This document shows, one piece after another, positions 29,761 to 41,404 of a DNA stretch of 64,000 bases. Every line of letters starts with the position of its first letter. The first letter of the stretch is position 1. A program made the position numbers and the translations under genes. The notes under the pieces were generated by a model. It did no database searches. It was not told where the DNA came from and saw nothing but the letters and a program-made list of their open reading frames with translations. Where the stretch lies: assembly GCA_033032865.1 (NCBI GenBank), contig JAWHQI010000229.1:4301001-4365000 (forward strand), written 5' to 3'. Source of the stretch: Dactylorhiza incarnata. Its lineage: Eukaryota; Streptophyta; Magnoliopsida; Asparagales; Orchidaceae.

Positions 29761-29944
29761 TTCCGGAGCGAGGAGTTCGAAGGTTTTGATTTTTTCTGCG
29801 GCGGCTTTACCCATTGTCCTCTGTGCGGCGCTTTTCTGGTAGGAGCTGATGTCGGAGGGTGTTGGTTTTCCGAGGTTGTTGTGGGCTTGCTGCCCGGCTC
29901 TGATATCCGTATGGGCTGAGGGGTTTCTGCAAAATGACAGATTA

Positions 29945-30075
29945 GCTTGCGCGGTTCTGAGCCCGCGACTTTTACACAATAGAAAATTAGCTTGCGCAAG
30001 TCTGTGCTTGCGGCTTTTTTGCACGAGTCTGTGCTCGCGGCTTTTTTGCACGAGTCTGTGCTCGCGGCTTGGCCG
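29945..30075. repeat. Short repeats (GCACGAGTCTGTGCTCGCGGCTT) in element 3' region
   Basis: Three to four copies of TTGCACGAGTCTGTGCTCGC and variants are arranged in tandem. Related but more spaced copies recur at 30960-31135, interleaved with AT-rich pieces. Each unit has an inverted GAGTC...GCTC core. Confidence 0.85.
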
Positions 30076-30495
30076 GTGAATAGCGGGTGTATTCAAACCG
30101 TGGGTGAACGTAAGGGGGGCAGGCCCCTACGTCACCGGGACTCGACGGCGGAGGAGAAGGGCGAACCTTCAATCGACGGCGCTGCAAAGTCCCCGGGGCA
30201 GGGCCCCGAAGTGGCCGGTGAATAGCTGGTGTATTCAAACCGGGGGCGAACGTAAGCGGGGCAGGCCCCTACGACGCTGGGACTCGACTGCGGAGGAGAA
30301 GGGCGAACCTTCAATTGACAGCGGTGCAAAGCCCCCGAGGCAGGGCCTCGAAGTGGTCGGTGAATAGCTGGTGTATTCAAACCGTGGGCGAACATAAGGG
30401 GGGCAGGCCCCTACGACGCTGGGACTCGACGGCGGAGGAGAAGGGCGAACCTTCAATCGACGGCGGTGCAAAGCCCCCGAGGCAGGGCCTCTTTA
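30073..30495. repeat. 142-bp tandem repeat, three copies, in element 3' region
   Basis: Copies start at about 30073, 30215 and 30357 with GGTGAATAGC(T/G)GGTGTATTC. They include GGGGCAGGCCCCTACG, GACTCGACGGCGGAGGAGAA, and GGCGAACCTTCAATCGACGG. The third copy ends at about 30490. Tandem repeats between pol and the 3' LTR are typical of the Tat branch. Confidence 0.92.
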
Positions 30496-30533
30496 TAAAG
30501 TTTTTTCTTAAGTGAGTGTAAGTGTCAAAATAT

Positions 30534-30890
30534 TGTGCACAGTAAATTGAAAATTGCTTCACCAATGCTCTGGATGCTGAATGAAGGAAGCATGGTTATG
30601 TGCACATAAATCAAAATGGATTCTTGGGTCTGCCCTCTCTGATGTCTTTGGCTTTGATTTGAGGGCATGATTCCGCAGCAAACGCGATGGTATAGGGGGG
30701 CACTATTTCAGTGGTACTCTGTGAGCAGCCACTTTGTGCATTTATTGTCAAAGGTTAGGTCTTTCTCCTTTGAGAGAAGCCACTTTGTGCATAGTGCCAA
30801 ATGTTAGGTCTGTTTCCAATCTTCCCCCGCCCATACCCCCAATGATTGGGGACTATATTGTTTCTGTTGTTGTTGTTGTTGTTGTTGTTG
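30534..30890 (+). mobile_element. SINE-like insertion with 21-bp flanking direct repeats and (TTG)n tail
   Basis: The stretch is bounded by two identical copies of TGAGTGTAAGTGTCAAAATAT (30513-30533 and 30891-30911). It ends in TTTCTG(TTG)n at 30860-30890, a tail type known from plant Au-like SINEs. The 3' half has phrases such as GAAGCCACTTTGTGCATAGT, AGGTCTGTTTCCAATC, and CCCATACCCCCAATGATTGGGG. The CCACTTTGTGCAT...GTTAGGTCT piece occurs twice (30729-30762 and 30780-30812), showing an internal duplication. Length 357 bp, no protein. The long target duplication rules out a cut-and-paste DNA element. Confidence 0.7.
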
Positions 30891-30954
30891 TGAGTGTAAG
30901 TGTCAAAATATGGTTTTACAGTATGAAATCATTTGGTGCATAGCTTTATGTAAG

Positions 30955-31140
30955 ATAAGATAGGTGCACGAGTCTGGGCTCGCGGCTTTTACATAACATG
31001 TAATATAAGATAGGTGCACGAGTCTGAGCTCGCGACTTGTACATAAATTATAAGATAAATTCACACGAGTCGGAGCTCGCGGCTTGGTACAGAAATTGAA
31101 GATAAGTTTGCACGAGCTTGAGCTCGTGGCTTAGTACATG
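30955..31140. repeat. Imperfect about 58-bp repeats downstream of pol
   Basis: Four units each contain (G/A)CACGAGTC..GAGCTCGCGGCTT followed by TACATAA-like AT-rich spacer and ATAAGATA. They belong to the same motif family as the array at 29945-30075. Confidence 0.85.
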
Positions 31141-31155
31141 GTAGAGGTCCCTGGA

Positions 31156-34100
31156 TCACTGGTAAAAGTGGCGCAGGTTTTGAGCGTTCCAGGTGCGTGG
31201 CAAAGTCTTCCCTTCCGCCGTCCTGAGCCTGTATGTTCCGGGTTTCACGACTGTGGTGACTACGTACGGGCCCTCCCAGGCCGGTGAGAGCTTATCTCCT
31301 TGGGGGCCTTTACCGGCGGCCTCGATGCTGCGTAAGACGAGATCTCCTACGTTGATTGGTCTGGGCTTCACCCTCCTGTCGTAGGTTCGGGCGACACGCA
31401 TTTGGTAGAGTGCAGCACGGTGAGCAGCGCTGTCTCGAACTTCTGGGATTAGATCGAGGTTTTATCGGAGCTGTCCATCATTCTTGCTGGGGTCGAAGGT
31501 TAGTACTCGAGCACTCGGGACGCCGATGTCGATGGGGATGATAGCTTCGGTTCCGTAACAGAGGTTATAAGGTGTCTCCCTTGTGGGAGTCCTCTCTGTT
31601 GTGCGATACGCCCACAACACATTCGGGAGCGCGTCTACCCACTGTCCCCCAGCTTCTTCCAAGCGTGTTTTCAGTCCTTTGAGGATGGTGCGGTTTGTGA
31701 CTTCTACTTGTTCGTTGGTTTGCGGATGTGCCACGGCCGTGTGACGCAGGTTGATCTTCAGATCCTCGCACATCTTGGTGAAGGACTTCCCAGTGAATTG
31801 AGTGCCGTTGTCGGCAATGATCGCAGCCGGGATGCTGAAGCGGCAGACGATGTTCTTCCAGACGAATTGTTTGGCATTTTCTTCCGTAATTTTGGCCAGG
31901 GGCTCCGCCTCCACCCATTTGGTGAAGTAGTCGATGGCTAGGATGATGAACTTCCTTTGCCCGAATGCTAGAGGTAGGGGACCGAGGAGGTCGATCCCCC
32001 ACTGCGTGAATGGCCACGCACTCTGCAGCGTGGAAAGTGAGACCGGGGGTTGATGAGGCATGTTGGCGTGCAGCTGACAGCTTTTGCACCTCTGTACAAA
32101 GTCGGTCGCGTCCTTCCTCATTGTTGGCCAATAGAAGCCTTGACGCAGTATTTTCCGCGCTAATGCCTTCCCGCCTAGGTGCTCTCCGCAGACTCCTCCG
32201 TGTACTTCCCTGAGGGCGTAGTCCGCCTCGCCCGCTGGCAGGCATTTTAGACATGGTCCTGAGAATGCCCGTTTGTAAAGCTCCCAGTCTATAATGGTGA
32301 ACGATGCTGCCCGCATTCGTAGCCTTCGCGCCTCTAGGCGATCTTCGGGAAGGTGCCCTTGCTCGAGGTAAGCTCGCAATGGGGTCATCCAGGACGACTC
32401 TTCCTGGTGGATGGCTGCGATTTCCCATGGCCCTTGAATGCTTGGGATCACGACTTCTTCGATTCGGCGTCTTCGAGACTGGTAGCTGGAGGGTGAGGTG
32501 GCGAGCTTGGATAGAGCATCCGCCCTGGAATTCTGCTCTCGGGGGATGTGTAGAATCTGATACGATGAGATCTTCTGGAGAAGTGATTTCGCGAATGCGA
32601 GGTACTTTGCCATCTGTTCGCTCTTAGCCTCGTAATCTCCTTCAACCTGTGAGACCACGAGTTGGGAGTCTGTATAGATCGTTAGGTTCTCGGCTTTGCA
32701 GTCGATGGCGAGTTGGAGACCGGCGATCAGTGCTTCGTATTCCGTGATGTTATTTGTTGCGGGGAACTTTAGCCGGAGTCCGTAATCCAGGGTGATCTCT
32801 TCGGGGCTTATGAGGAGCAATCCTGCTCTGGCCCCTTCAGCTCCAGAGGCGCCGTCGACATAGAGGGTCCAACGGGGGCTGGTGGTGTCTTTGATGAGGG
32901 TTGTTTCTGGCGGGATGGTGTATTCCACCACGAAGTCGGCGAGCACCTGTGACTTGATGTCGGGCCGAGGCAGGAATTGGATGTCGAACTCGCCGAGTTC
33001 TACGGCCCACTTTACAAGTCTCCCCGAGACTTCCGGCTTCTGGAGGATTGCCCGCAATGGGAGTTGCGTCAATACCTTGACCGCATGAGCCTGGAAGTAG
33101 GGTCTAAGTTTTCTAGCTGAGAAAACAAGAGCCAAGACTGTCTTGTCTGCTGCCGGATATCTGGTTTCGGTGTCGGTGAGGACTTTGCTGAGGTAGTAGA
33201 TCGGTCGCTGCACCCCTCCTTCGTCTTTCACGAGCACTGAGCTAAGAGCCGTAGGCGACACGGCCAGGTACAAGAACAGAGTTTCCCCGGGGGTGGGCTT
33301 TGACAGAAGCGGTGGCGAAGCCAGGTACTGTTTGAGAAGCTCGAAGGCCACTTGGCACTCGTCCGTCCACTGGAAACCTGAATGGCGCGCTCCCCGGAGG
33401 ATTTTGAAGAAGGGGAGGTACTTGTCTCCGGTTCGTGATAGGAAACGGGATAAAGCAGCGATCCTCCCGTTTAGGCGTTGTACTTCCTTAATTGAGCGAG
33501 GTGGCGACATATCCTCCAACGCCTTGATCTTCTCGGGGTTGGCCTCAATTCCCCGATGGGTTACCATGAAACCTAGAAACTTCCCCGCCGTCACACCAAA
33601 CGCACACTTGCTGGGATTGAGCCGCATCTGGAAGCGACGGAGAAGCCGGAAGCACTTTTCCAAGTCTTCCAAGTGGTCGCGCCGGTGGACGCTCTTTACT
33701 AGCATATCGTCCACGTAAACCTCCATCGTTTCTCCGATGAGGTCCTTGAAGACCTTGTTCATCAGCCTTTGGTAGGTGGCTCCGGCATTTTTAAGGCCGA
33801 AAGGCATCACCTTGTAGCAGTAGACTCCTCGGTCGGTGCGGAAGGCAGTATGTTCTTCGTCTACGGGGTTCATCCTTATCTGGTTGTAACCTGAATAAGC
33901 ATCCATGAAGCTGAGCAGCTCATGGCCTGCCGTAGCGTCGACGAGCTGGTCAATCCTTGGGAGGGGGAAGCTGTCCTTCAGGCACGCTTGGTTCAGATTG
34001 CTGTAGTCGACGCACATCCGCCACTTTCCCGAGGCCTTCTTCACCATGACTACGTTGGCGAGCCATGTGGGGTATTCTGCTTCTCGTATGAATCGTGCCT

Positions 34101-36543
34101 CTAGGAGCTTAGCTACCTCCTCCTCGATCGCCTTTAAACGCTCGGGGGCAAAGTTCCTCTTCTTTTGAATCACGGGTCTGCAGGCGGGGTTGATGTTTAG
34201 CGAGTGATAGATAACGTTAGGATCTACCCCGGGCATGTCTTCCGGGCTCCAAGCGAAAATGTCCTCGTTCTCCTGCAGGAAGGTGGTGAACTTTTCTCGC
34301 TCTTTTTGTGTTAAGAGTGACCCGACCTGAACAGTTCGAGTCGGGTCTCGTCGGGAGAGTGCTACCAGCCCTTCAACGGGCGCTCCTCGTTGCAAAGTAG
34401 CCTCGTCTCGCAGGTCGAAGTTATTGATGTTGAGAGCGGTCGCCCTTGCTGGTTGGGCCTGCTTTAGGTAGCAGGTCCTGGCTGCCTCTTGGTCTCCTCT
34501 TACGACTCCTATTCCCGCGGCAGTAGGGAACTTCATAGTTAGGTGTGGAATGGAAGGGATTGCCCCAAAGATCGACTGGAGCGGTCTCCCGAAGATGGCA
34601 TTATAGGCGGAGGTGGACTCTACCACCATGAACTGGATGTTGTGCGTTGACTGTCTTGGAAATTCGCCCAATGTGACTGGGAGAATGATCATGCCTTGCA
34701 CCGGGACAGGTCTGTTGTCGAAGCCGTAGACGGGCCCGGCTGCAGGACTAAGCTGGTCTTTTGTGAGCTTCATACTTTGCAAAGTGGAGAGAAATAAGAC
34801 ATCGACCGAGCTTCCATTGTCGACCAGTATTCTCTTCACCTTGAAGCAGGGATCCCCGATCCCTGCGCTGATCACGAGTGGATCCTGGTGCGGAAGCCGC
34901 AACCCTTGCAAGTCTTCATCTCCGAAAGCTATCGTAATATCTTGCTTGAGTTTTTTGTCTTCGTGGTCTCTTACGGGCTGGGCAATTGAGAGGATCTGTG
35001 ATGCTGAGACGGGGGGTCCGACGATCGTCTCGATTTCTCCTACCATTGGCCTTCCTCCCCCAGCGCCTCGGGGGGCGGGGGGCTGCTCCCCTGCATCCCT
35101 AGGCTGCTGGGGCTGATTGGGAATCTGGCCTTGTAGGAATCTTCCCAGGAGTCCCTGGCGGATGAGGCGCTCGATTTCGTCTTTGAGTCTGGTGCACTCC
35201 TCAGTGGTATGCCCGGTTCTCCGATGGAACTCGCAGTACCTGGACTGGTCGCCCCTTGGATTTGGCGGGGGTATCCTGGGCATGCGGAGCTCGGGGTTGT
35301 TCTGTATGGCGTAGAGCACATTCGTTCTGGTGGTGTTCAACGGGGTGTAGGTCCTGGGCGGCTGCGGTCCCAGATCCCTCTGGTGGTTACACCGACGTTC
35401 ATCGCCGCGATGCTCCTCGCCGCGACGTTCTTCTCGTTCGCGAGGGGCTTGATCTGATCCCCTCTTCCTTCCCTGGCTTCCTTCGAATTGCCGACGGTGT
35501 GCTTCGATAGCCTCATCTGCAGCTATCTGTGCTTCAACCCGATGAACGAGGTCGGGATAACTTGGTACGGTTTCTCTCATGAGAGCCGAGTAGAAGCCAC
35601 TTGGGTGGAGTCCTCCCAGGAAAACTCCTCGCAGGAGCTCGGGGTCGACTCCTGGGATCTGTCGAGCCTCGGTAGTGAAGCGTCGGAAGAAATCTTTGAG
35701 TGTCTCTCCATCGTTCTGGCGGATTCCTGAGAGGTGGGAGGGATCCCGGACAATTCGGCGGTTGGCAATGAACTGATCCACGAACTGCTGCGCCATTTCT
35801 GTGAAGTTGTTGATGGCCCCATTCCGCAGGGAATGGAACCAAGTGCGCGCTTGTCCCTTCAAGGTTGCTGGGAACACTTGGCAGAGGAGCTGATCAGGAG
35901 CGCTGTAAATCCTCATGACGGTGGTGAAGTGATTGACGTGTTCCAGTGGATCGTCCGTCCCGTCGAACGTCTCGATGTTGGGAAGCTTGAAGCCATTAGG
36001 AATTGGATGGGCTAAGACTTGAGGTGATAGCGGGGAGCCATGATGCGCGGGACGGCGGGCGAGAGCGGCGCGTCGTCCTGCTTGGGCATACTCTTCCTCT
36101 ATCATGTTGCGTATCTCTTCCCGCGTAGCTCTTTCCACTGCTTGCTCAGGGGCAGCTCTTCCGTGGTGGTGGCGGCGGTGATCAGCTTCTGGGCCTCCAG
36201 CTGGTGGGCCAAGGTGAGCGGTACTTGCCGCATTGGAGAATCCTTCTGAAGCTTCGTCTTCTTGGACAGCCTCCCCGTTCGGGGCATGATTCAGAGCCGG
36301 GGGCGGCGGTGCGTTCAAAGCTGGCGGTTGGATCGAAACTTGAGGAGCCCCAAGATTCCTCACGAGGGCCAACATCTCGGCTTGATGTTCTTCGATCTGC
36401 TGCATGCGCACCTCCAAACCTGCTGCAGGTGCAGGCAGCGCCTCCTCCGCGGGAGGTGCATTGATAAGTGAGTGGGAGGGAGATGGGTCGACGCGTCCTT
36501 CCGGCATCGATCCTTCAGTAGTGCGAGCACTCTTTCTTGCCAT
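31156..36543 (-). pseudogene. Tat-lineage gag-pol polyprotein, intact except one premature stop
   Basis: One frame from the ATG at 36543 runs 1693 codons to a TAA at 31462-31464, then continues in the same frame to a natural-looking end (NLRHFYQ) at 31156. Gag capsid is about residues 190-370 (FDGTDDPLEHVNHF, TWFHSLRNGAI). A zinc-like YCEFHRRTGHTTEEC is near 434. Protease has ILVDNGSSVDVLF near 574. RT has LSFMDAYSGYNQIRM and the catalytic YVDDML near 942. RNase H is about 1084-1165. A second, archaeal-type RNase H follows at about 1224-1350 (TLYVDGASG, TNNITEYEAL, TDSQLVVSQ), the hallmark of Tat elements. Integrase has an HHCC finger near 1444-1480 and core WGIDLLGPLP and IIADNGTQF. The stop lies after the catalytic core, in the integrase C-terminal region. 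It may be translationally tolerable or inactivating. Confidence 0.93.
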
Positions 36544-36577
36544 AACAGTTGGCTCTCGAAGAGTTTTTCGGGAAAGT

Positions 36578-36598
36578 TTCCCACAGACGGCGCCAAAC
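36578..36598 (-). promoter_or_regulatory. Primer-binding site of the Tat element
   Basis: On the minus strand the 5' LTR ends CCGCAACA at 36599 and is followed by GTTTGGCGCCGTCTGTGGG. The same sequence, with one change, follows the LTR at 15462 and marks the start of reverse transcription. I have not assigned the tRNA. Confidence 0.8.
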
Positions 36599-38048
36599 TG
36601 TTGCGGAACGCTTAGGGCTCGTGGTAGACCGGTTCACTTGAACCACCTTAGCTCGTGAGCGAACTAAGCGCGCAAACAGTCAATTAGAGATTTGCTGAGT
36701 ACACATGGACTTTTTAATGTGGAAAACCCGGAAAGGGTAAAAAACCACGCGGCCGGAGCTGTGCCGACCAAACTTCACTATCTTCTGGGGGTTACAACTT
36801 GGAAACTAGAACTTGAGCGCGACAGGCCGCTGCTCGTTACAATATTTGGAGAGAGAGAGAACGAGCTCCGAGGGTGACAGGCCACCTCTCGGAAAAACTA
36901 AGTCTTTTTCCCTTCTGAGAATGCTAGTCGCCTTTCGGAAGTGAGAAGGCTAGTCGCCTTTTTCTTCTGAGAATGCTAGTCGCCTTTCAGAAGTGAGAAG
37001 GCTAGTCGCCTTTCGGGATGATGAAGATCTTCAAGTCCACGAAGGAGATCTTCAAGCGCCGAAGGAGAATTCCGCAAAAGTCTGCAAGGAGCTCTCCCGG
37101 GTCCAGAAGTCAAGGTCCTCTCAAATGAAGCCGTGGGGCTCCTTTTATAGCTTTGGACTGGGGCGACCCGATAATTTTGTCGTTGGTAGTTTCCATAAAT
37201 GCTCGGTGGACGAATCATATTCTCCGGTTCGGGGCCCTCGGATCGCCATTTTTCGTAAATGACCACCTTGCCCCTCGGGCAGCTTGGGCAGCTCGGGCAG
37301 TTCGGGCAGTTCCGTTGGAGGCGAAAAAGGCGACTGACTGTTCCTGAAAAGTGAGAAGCCTGAAAGACAAAAATTGAGAAGCCGGAAAGACAAAAAATGA
37401 GAAGCCGGAAACCCAAAAAGTGAGAAACCGGAAAGACAAAAAGTGAGAAAGCTTCCTGATCGCGCTCAGAAACGTTCTGAGCGCGCGCTAGCGCTGAAGT
37501 GCTCCAAGTGCGCAACGAACCACGGAGATGCCTCGGGCGGACGGCGGACGGGGAGTTTCCCCCCAAAGGGGGGACCGGGATCCTTTGGCGAGGAGAGGGC
37601 GCCGGACCGCACCCCGAGGAGGGGTGGGCGCGGCCGCGCACCCCAAAGAAAAAGGGGGGGGGTGCGGATTGGCCGCACCCCTAAGGGGGGTGCGGATTGG
37701 CCGCACCCCCCAAGGGGGGATGCGGCTTGGCCGCACCCCAAGGGGGGTGCGGCTTGGCCGCACCCCAAGGGGGGTGCGGCTTGGCCGCACCCCAAGGGGG
37801 GTGCGGCTTGGCCGCACCCCCCAATGGGTGCGGCTTGGCCGCACCCCAGGCCGCACCCGCTTGGGGGGGGGGGGGGGGCGGCTGAGCCGCACCCCCCTGG
37901 GGGGTGCGACTTGGTCGGCCGCACCCCCAAGGGCGGTGCGGTCAGGGGGTGCAGCCTGCGTGCTGCCGCGCTCTTTGACCGTCGACCCCTCCTCTCTTTT
38001 CCGGGGCTTTCTTTAGGTGCGTCCTAAGACCTTTACGGGTGTACAACA
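36599..38048 (-). repeat. 5' LTR of the Tat element
   Basis: 1450 bp. TATA box TATAAAAG on the minus strand at plus 37142-37149 drives transcription leftwards into gag-pol. The hairpin array spans about 37650-37935, with about seven units and a G run at about 37863-37879. Array unit sequences differ in order from the 3' LTR, while the single-copy parts are almost identical. Confidence 0.95.
37650..37935. repeat. GC-rich hairpin array in 5' LTR
   Basis: Units of GGGGTGCGGCTTGGCCGCACCCCAAG, mostly 26-28 bp, form perfect or near-perfect inverted repeats. Three consecutive identical units in the middle (about 37740-37825) are absent as such from the 3' LTR. Confidence 0.92.
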
Positions 38049-38053
38049 AGTGG

Positions 38054-40074
38054 GTTGATTAAGAGAATGTCTTGTGTTTGTGTAAGTGAACACAAGTCTA
38101 AAGTCAGATACCTTGTGACGCCCGGCATTTTCCTTGTAAGTCTTTTATTTAATCAAGTAGTATTTTTATATTATAATCAATTAAATATCCCCTATGATGA
38201 AAATAAAAAAATCAGTGTAGACATTTTTCTTTGCAATACTATGTATGTTTATGATGAAGCGCGACTTCATTATTATTTGTCATCGCCGGTGACAGATAGA
38301 ATGAAAGTGATGTTACTTTGGTGTACCGATATCATGTTAACTGAGCTATGTAGTTATACGTGGGCTAATAGAGATTTTGTGGGCTGCTAATAAGAAAGGA
38401 TGTTAATAAATGACTGTTAGGCGGTGGGGGAGAATATATGTTTGATGAGGTGTTTGATTTTTTCTTATTTTCTACCGACCTTTTTTATTTCTTCTCTCGG
38501 CGGTATCGTAGCTAGGGTTCCTCATTCTAATTCTCGTCGCCTCCTCACTCTACATGATTTGGCAAGGGATTTCTGAGTTATTACTGTGATCAGAATTTTT
38601 ACCCTAACTGTAAGCTCTCTCTCCCTTGCTGGTGTGTTTAGTTGGCCGATTGTTGTGCTGTTGGTTTTGCTTTACTTATCTAACCGGCTCTCAAATAGTG
38701 CTATGTTTGGACGCTCCAGTTGCCCCAAGTTGTTTGGTACCTCGTGTTCTTCAATCTTTTGATGGGTTCTGGGAAGAACTGATTCGGTTTTGTTTCTTTG
38801 AAAAATTTTGGCCGGCTAGATTTCACTGTTTAGCCAAATTTTTTTTGTGTGTTCTTTCCCTGTTATTGTGATTTCTGGGCGGTGAGCTTTTGGGATGGCT
38901 TTGGGTTTATGGCATTGCTCTGAAGACAATCATAATTAAAGGGATTACTGTTAATTACTATCCTCTTTGATTATGGGGGATTCCTATTACTTTTGACCGT
39001 TGTTATCTGCGTTTATGGGGGAACTCATTTTACTGTGAGCTGCTAACATAAGGGATACCTATTCCTATTTACTGCCATTCATCATTATTTACTCGGGGAG
39101 AAGTCTTGTGTGATCCTCTTGTTGGCCGGCTACAACTAATTCCTCTATTCTTTTGGAGTATTGCTGGAAAGCAGAGGATGGGAGTTGTTTGTTTGGTTTA
39201 TTCAGTACAGTTCTGCTATTATGTTGCCCTTATGCAGTCGAATAAGTATTGTTTGGTTGTTCTCCTTCATTAAAGAAACCCTAAAATATCTACGTCAACC
39301 CTAGGGTCAACGTTATAGCTATTACGTGATGCAACCCCAATAAATATGTCATTTAATAATACAGTTGCTAAACAGATATCGCGAAGGATGACATCTCATG
39401 ATAGACATGGCGATGACATGAGGCGTGACAAAGAAAAGGAAAAAGGGACGGTGAGACATATTTGTTTAATTTATGCTTTTTTTTAAGTCATGTACTTTCT
39501 TTACCTTATGTTTACACATACGCAAAACAAAAGGGGACTTCATATGGCATGTAGCTTCATAATCACTGAAAACCTATTCTCGCTTTATGTATGACCTTAA
39601 AAAGCAAACAGACGAATGATATTCTGAGGGGATTAATTTACAAATAATTCACTATACTATTATGTTAACGTGTCGACACGAGGTTTTATTACGGGCGAAT
39701 GAACTGCTAGCTTATGAATGAATATGATGAATATGTTGAATTCCAAACTGGTTTTGGAACATGAAGACCCTTCGGGGTGGGCCCAAAGCAAGAAACATGA
39801 ATGAACCATGTATATGCGTGATGAAATGGATTCACTTGCCCATAATATTACCTAATGAATGAAACTTATGGAATATTACTGTATGAGTTTTTATCCTACT
39901 TTTATAACTGCACGTGTTTAGTATTATTGTACATGCACTCATTGATAAAACTATACAACTGCTAGAGTCTTTTTACACACTGTTTAGACTTATCATGAAT
40001 TGATGTTATGATTCTGAAAAATATTGCTGCGACAAATATGTTACCGTCATATTAACTGCTTATATAGAATTTGA
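38054..40074. other. Non-coding stretch right of the Tat element
   Basis: No coding sequence is recognisable. 38440-39300 alternates TTTATGG/GTTCT-rich phrases and resembles untranslated or intronic plant DNA. 39300-40070 is AT-rich. The phrase GTGACGCCCGGCATTTTCC (38110) recalls some retroelement LTR starts, but I could not define boundaries. Confidence 0.4.
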
Positions 40075-41180
40075 TTATCTCCGACGGTTGAGGAGATAAT
40101 CACGATAAAAATCTTCATCGTTGATCCACTGAGCCTCTTCGTCTCCTCCTTTGAATTCTGTGAAATCAGTCTGCAATGTATAAAAGACATTCAGATATTT
40201 CATACCGAATTGGGTGTTCCGCTTCCAGGCACTGAACTCAGAATGAGAGAACTTCTCCAGTTTGATCATCGACACAGCAGAGGAGAGACTGCTGCTCTTG
40301 AAAGCGAGACCATCTGAAGGTGGCGGCGGAAACACGGAAGAAGGGACCTCCACCAGCAAAAGGGGGCTATCGCCTGGCGATAGCTCTGGTGATAACGACA
40401 GCGATGGCTATCACCCGGCGATACCGCTAACGCAGGCGTTAGCGTGGAGTTACCCGATTCTGCGGCAGTTACGCGGCACGATCCGCGCGATGGTCTCCTC
40501 CAAAGGTGGGATCGACGGCGCGATCTGGGGAAGGAGATTCCGGCGAGGACGTGGGCTCTGATATCCTCTGCAGTGGTACTGTGGGTCGAGAACTCCGCCG
40601 GCGACGACAACGGCCGCAGGATCGTTGCAAAGCGACGAACACGGCGGCGGCGGCGCAACACTCCTCTTTGCGGGCGATCTCCGACGGCGGCAGATCCAGA
40701 AGGGAGGAGGGTCTGCGCCTTCTTCTTCTCTACAGGGAAAGAGGGCGGCGAACGGAGGCGGCGCGACTCCTCGGCTGGAGCGATTCTCCGCTAGGGCTGT
40801 ACTGGAGTGCGCAAACCGGCGGTTACTCGATCTATCGCCTGGAGTTGCGATCGAGGGGGGGGGGGGGGGGGGGGGGGTCGCACTGCGGCGGCGGCGGTTC
40901 CGACTCAAGCGAATAGGAGAAGGAGTGCGCGCGGGAGGAGGACCGACGGCGGCTACCTTCCCTGACTGGCGGCGTCGTGCTCGACAACGATCTCCTTCAA
41001 TCGGCAAGAACGCACGGCGGTTTCGACTCCACCGAACGGGAGAGGGAGTGCGCGCGGGAGAGGGAGCTAGGGTACACACATGGTTTCAACTTCGAGAATG
41101 ATAGCGCTTGAAGCATCCGAGTGAGCGTCTAGTTTGGAACGACTCTACCCGTTGCCCCCAGCAGGGGTATTTATAGGCGA
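40075..41180 (-). pseudogene. 5' part of a gene or retroelement: promoter, GC-rich leader, short gag-like peptide
   Basis: On the minus strand a TATA box (TATAAATA, plus 41168-41175) is followed by a long GC-rich leader and then MIKLEKFSHSEFSAWKRNTQ from the ATG at 40269. The pattern of KLEKFSxxEFSAWKxxxQFxMKYLNVFYTL, read over 40265-40175, resembles the N-terminus of copia gags (a substrate-like K-L-x-x-F-x-G-x-N-F-x-x-W). The frame stops at 40075. The leader contains imperfect repeats (CGGCGGC, GAGAAGGAGTGCGCGCGGGA and its copy at 41040) and a G run (40856-40877). It could be the 5' end of a decayed copia. Confidence 0.4.
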
Positions 41181-41404
41181 AACCCTAAATCCCCGACGAC
41201 CCATTATGGGTGCTTTAACGGACCCTTTAGGGTTCCGTTAAAGAATCGACATTAATGCACAATATACCTTAACACATGTACACACACATTAGCAGTGGTA
41301 CATTGGGATTTGCTCATGTCGGGCGCATAGGCTTCGCCCAAGCTTTTTTTAATCTTGTAAATACCTAAATTAAAAAAGATAGATGCAAACCAAATAAAAA
41401 CCGG

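Larger units (their letters stand above)
28279..38048 (-). mobile_element. Full-length Tat-lineage Ty3/gypsy retrotransposon with TSD
   Basis: The element is 9770 bp. It is flanked by a perfect AGTGG duplication (28274-28278 and 38049-38053) and bounded by LTRs of 1454 bp (28279-29732) and 1450 bp (36599-38048), both starting TGTTGCGGAACG and ending GTACAACA in plus orientation. The primer-binding site next to the right LTR and the purine tract next to the left LTR set minus orientation. A single gag-pol frame covers 36543-31156 with one premature stop. A long non-coding region with tandem repeats lies between pol and the 3' LTR. LTR similarity looks very high outside repeat arrays, pointing to recent insertion. 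Confidence 0.96.

Noticed and set aside
29697..30238. Small frames around the 142-bp repeats, considered as a possible extra ORF of Tat elements
   Set aside because: They repeat in step with the array and show no conserved domain.
31565..32428. 287-codon minus-strand frame and several plus-strand frames within 31460-36540
   Set aside because: Shadows of the gag-pol frame; no independent family motifs.
40444..41101. Arg/Gly-rich frames on both strands near 40.5-41.1 kb
   Set aside because: They arise from a GC-rich leader with imperfect repeats and a G run; no domain seen.
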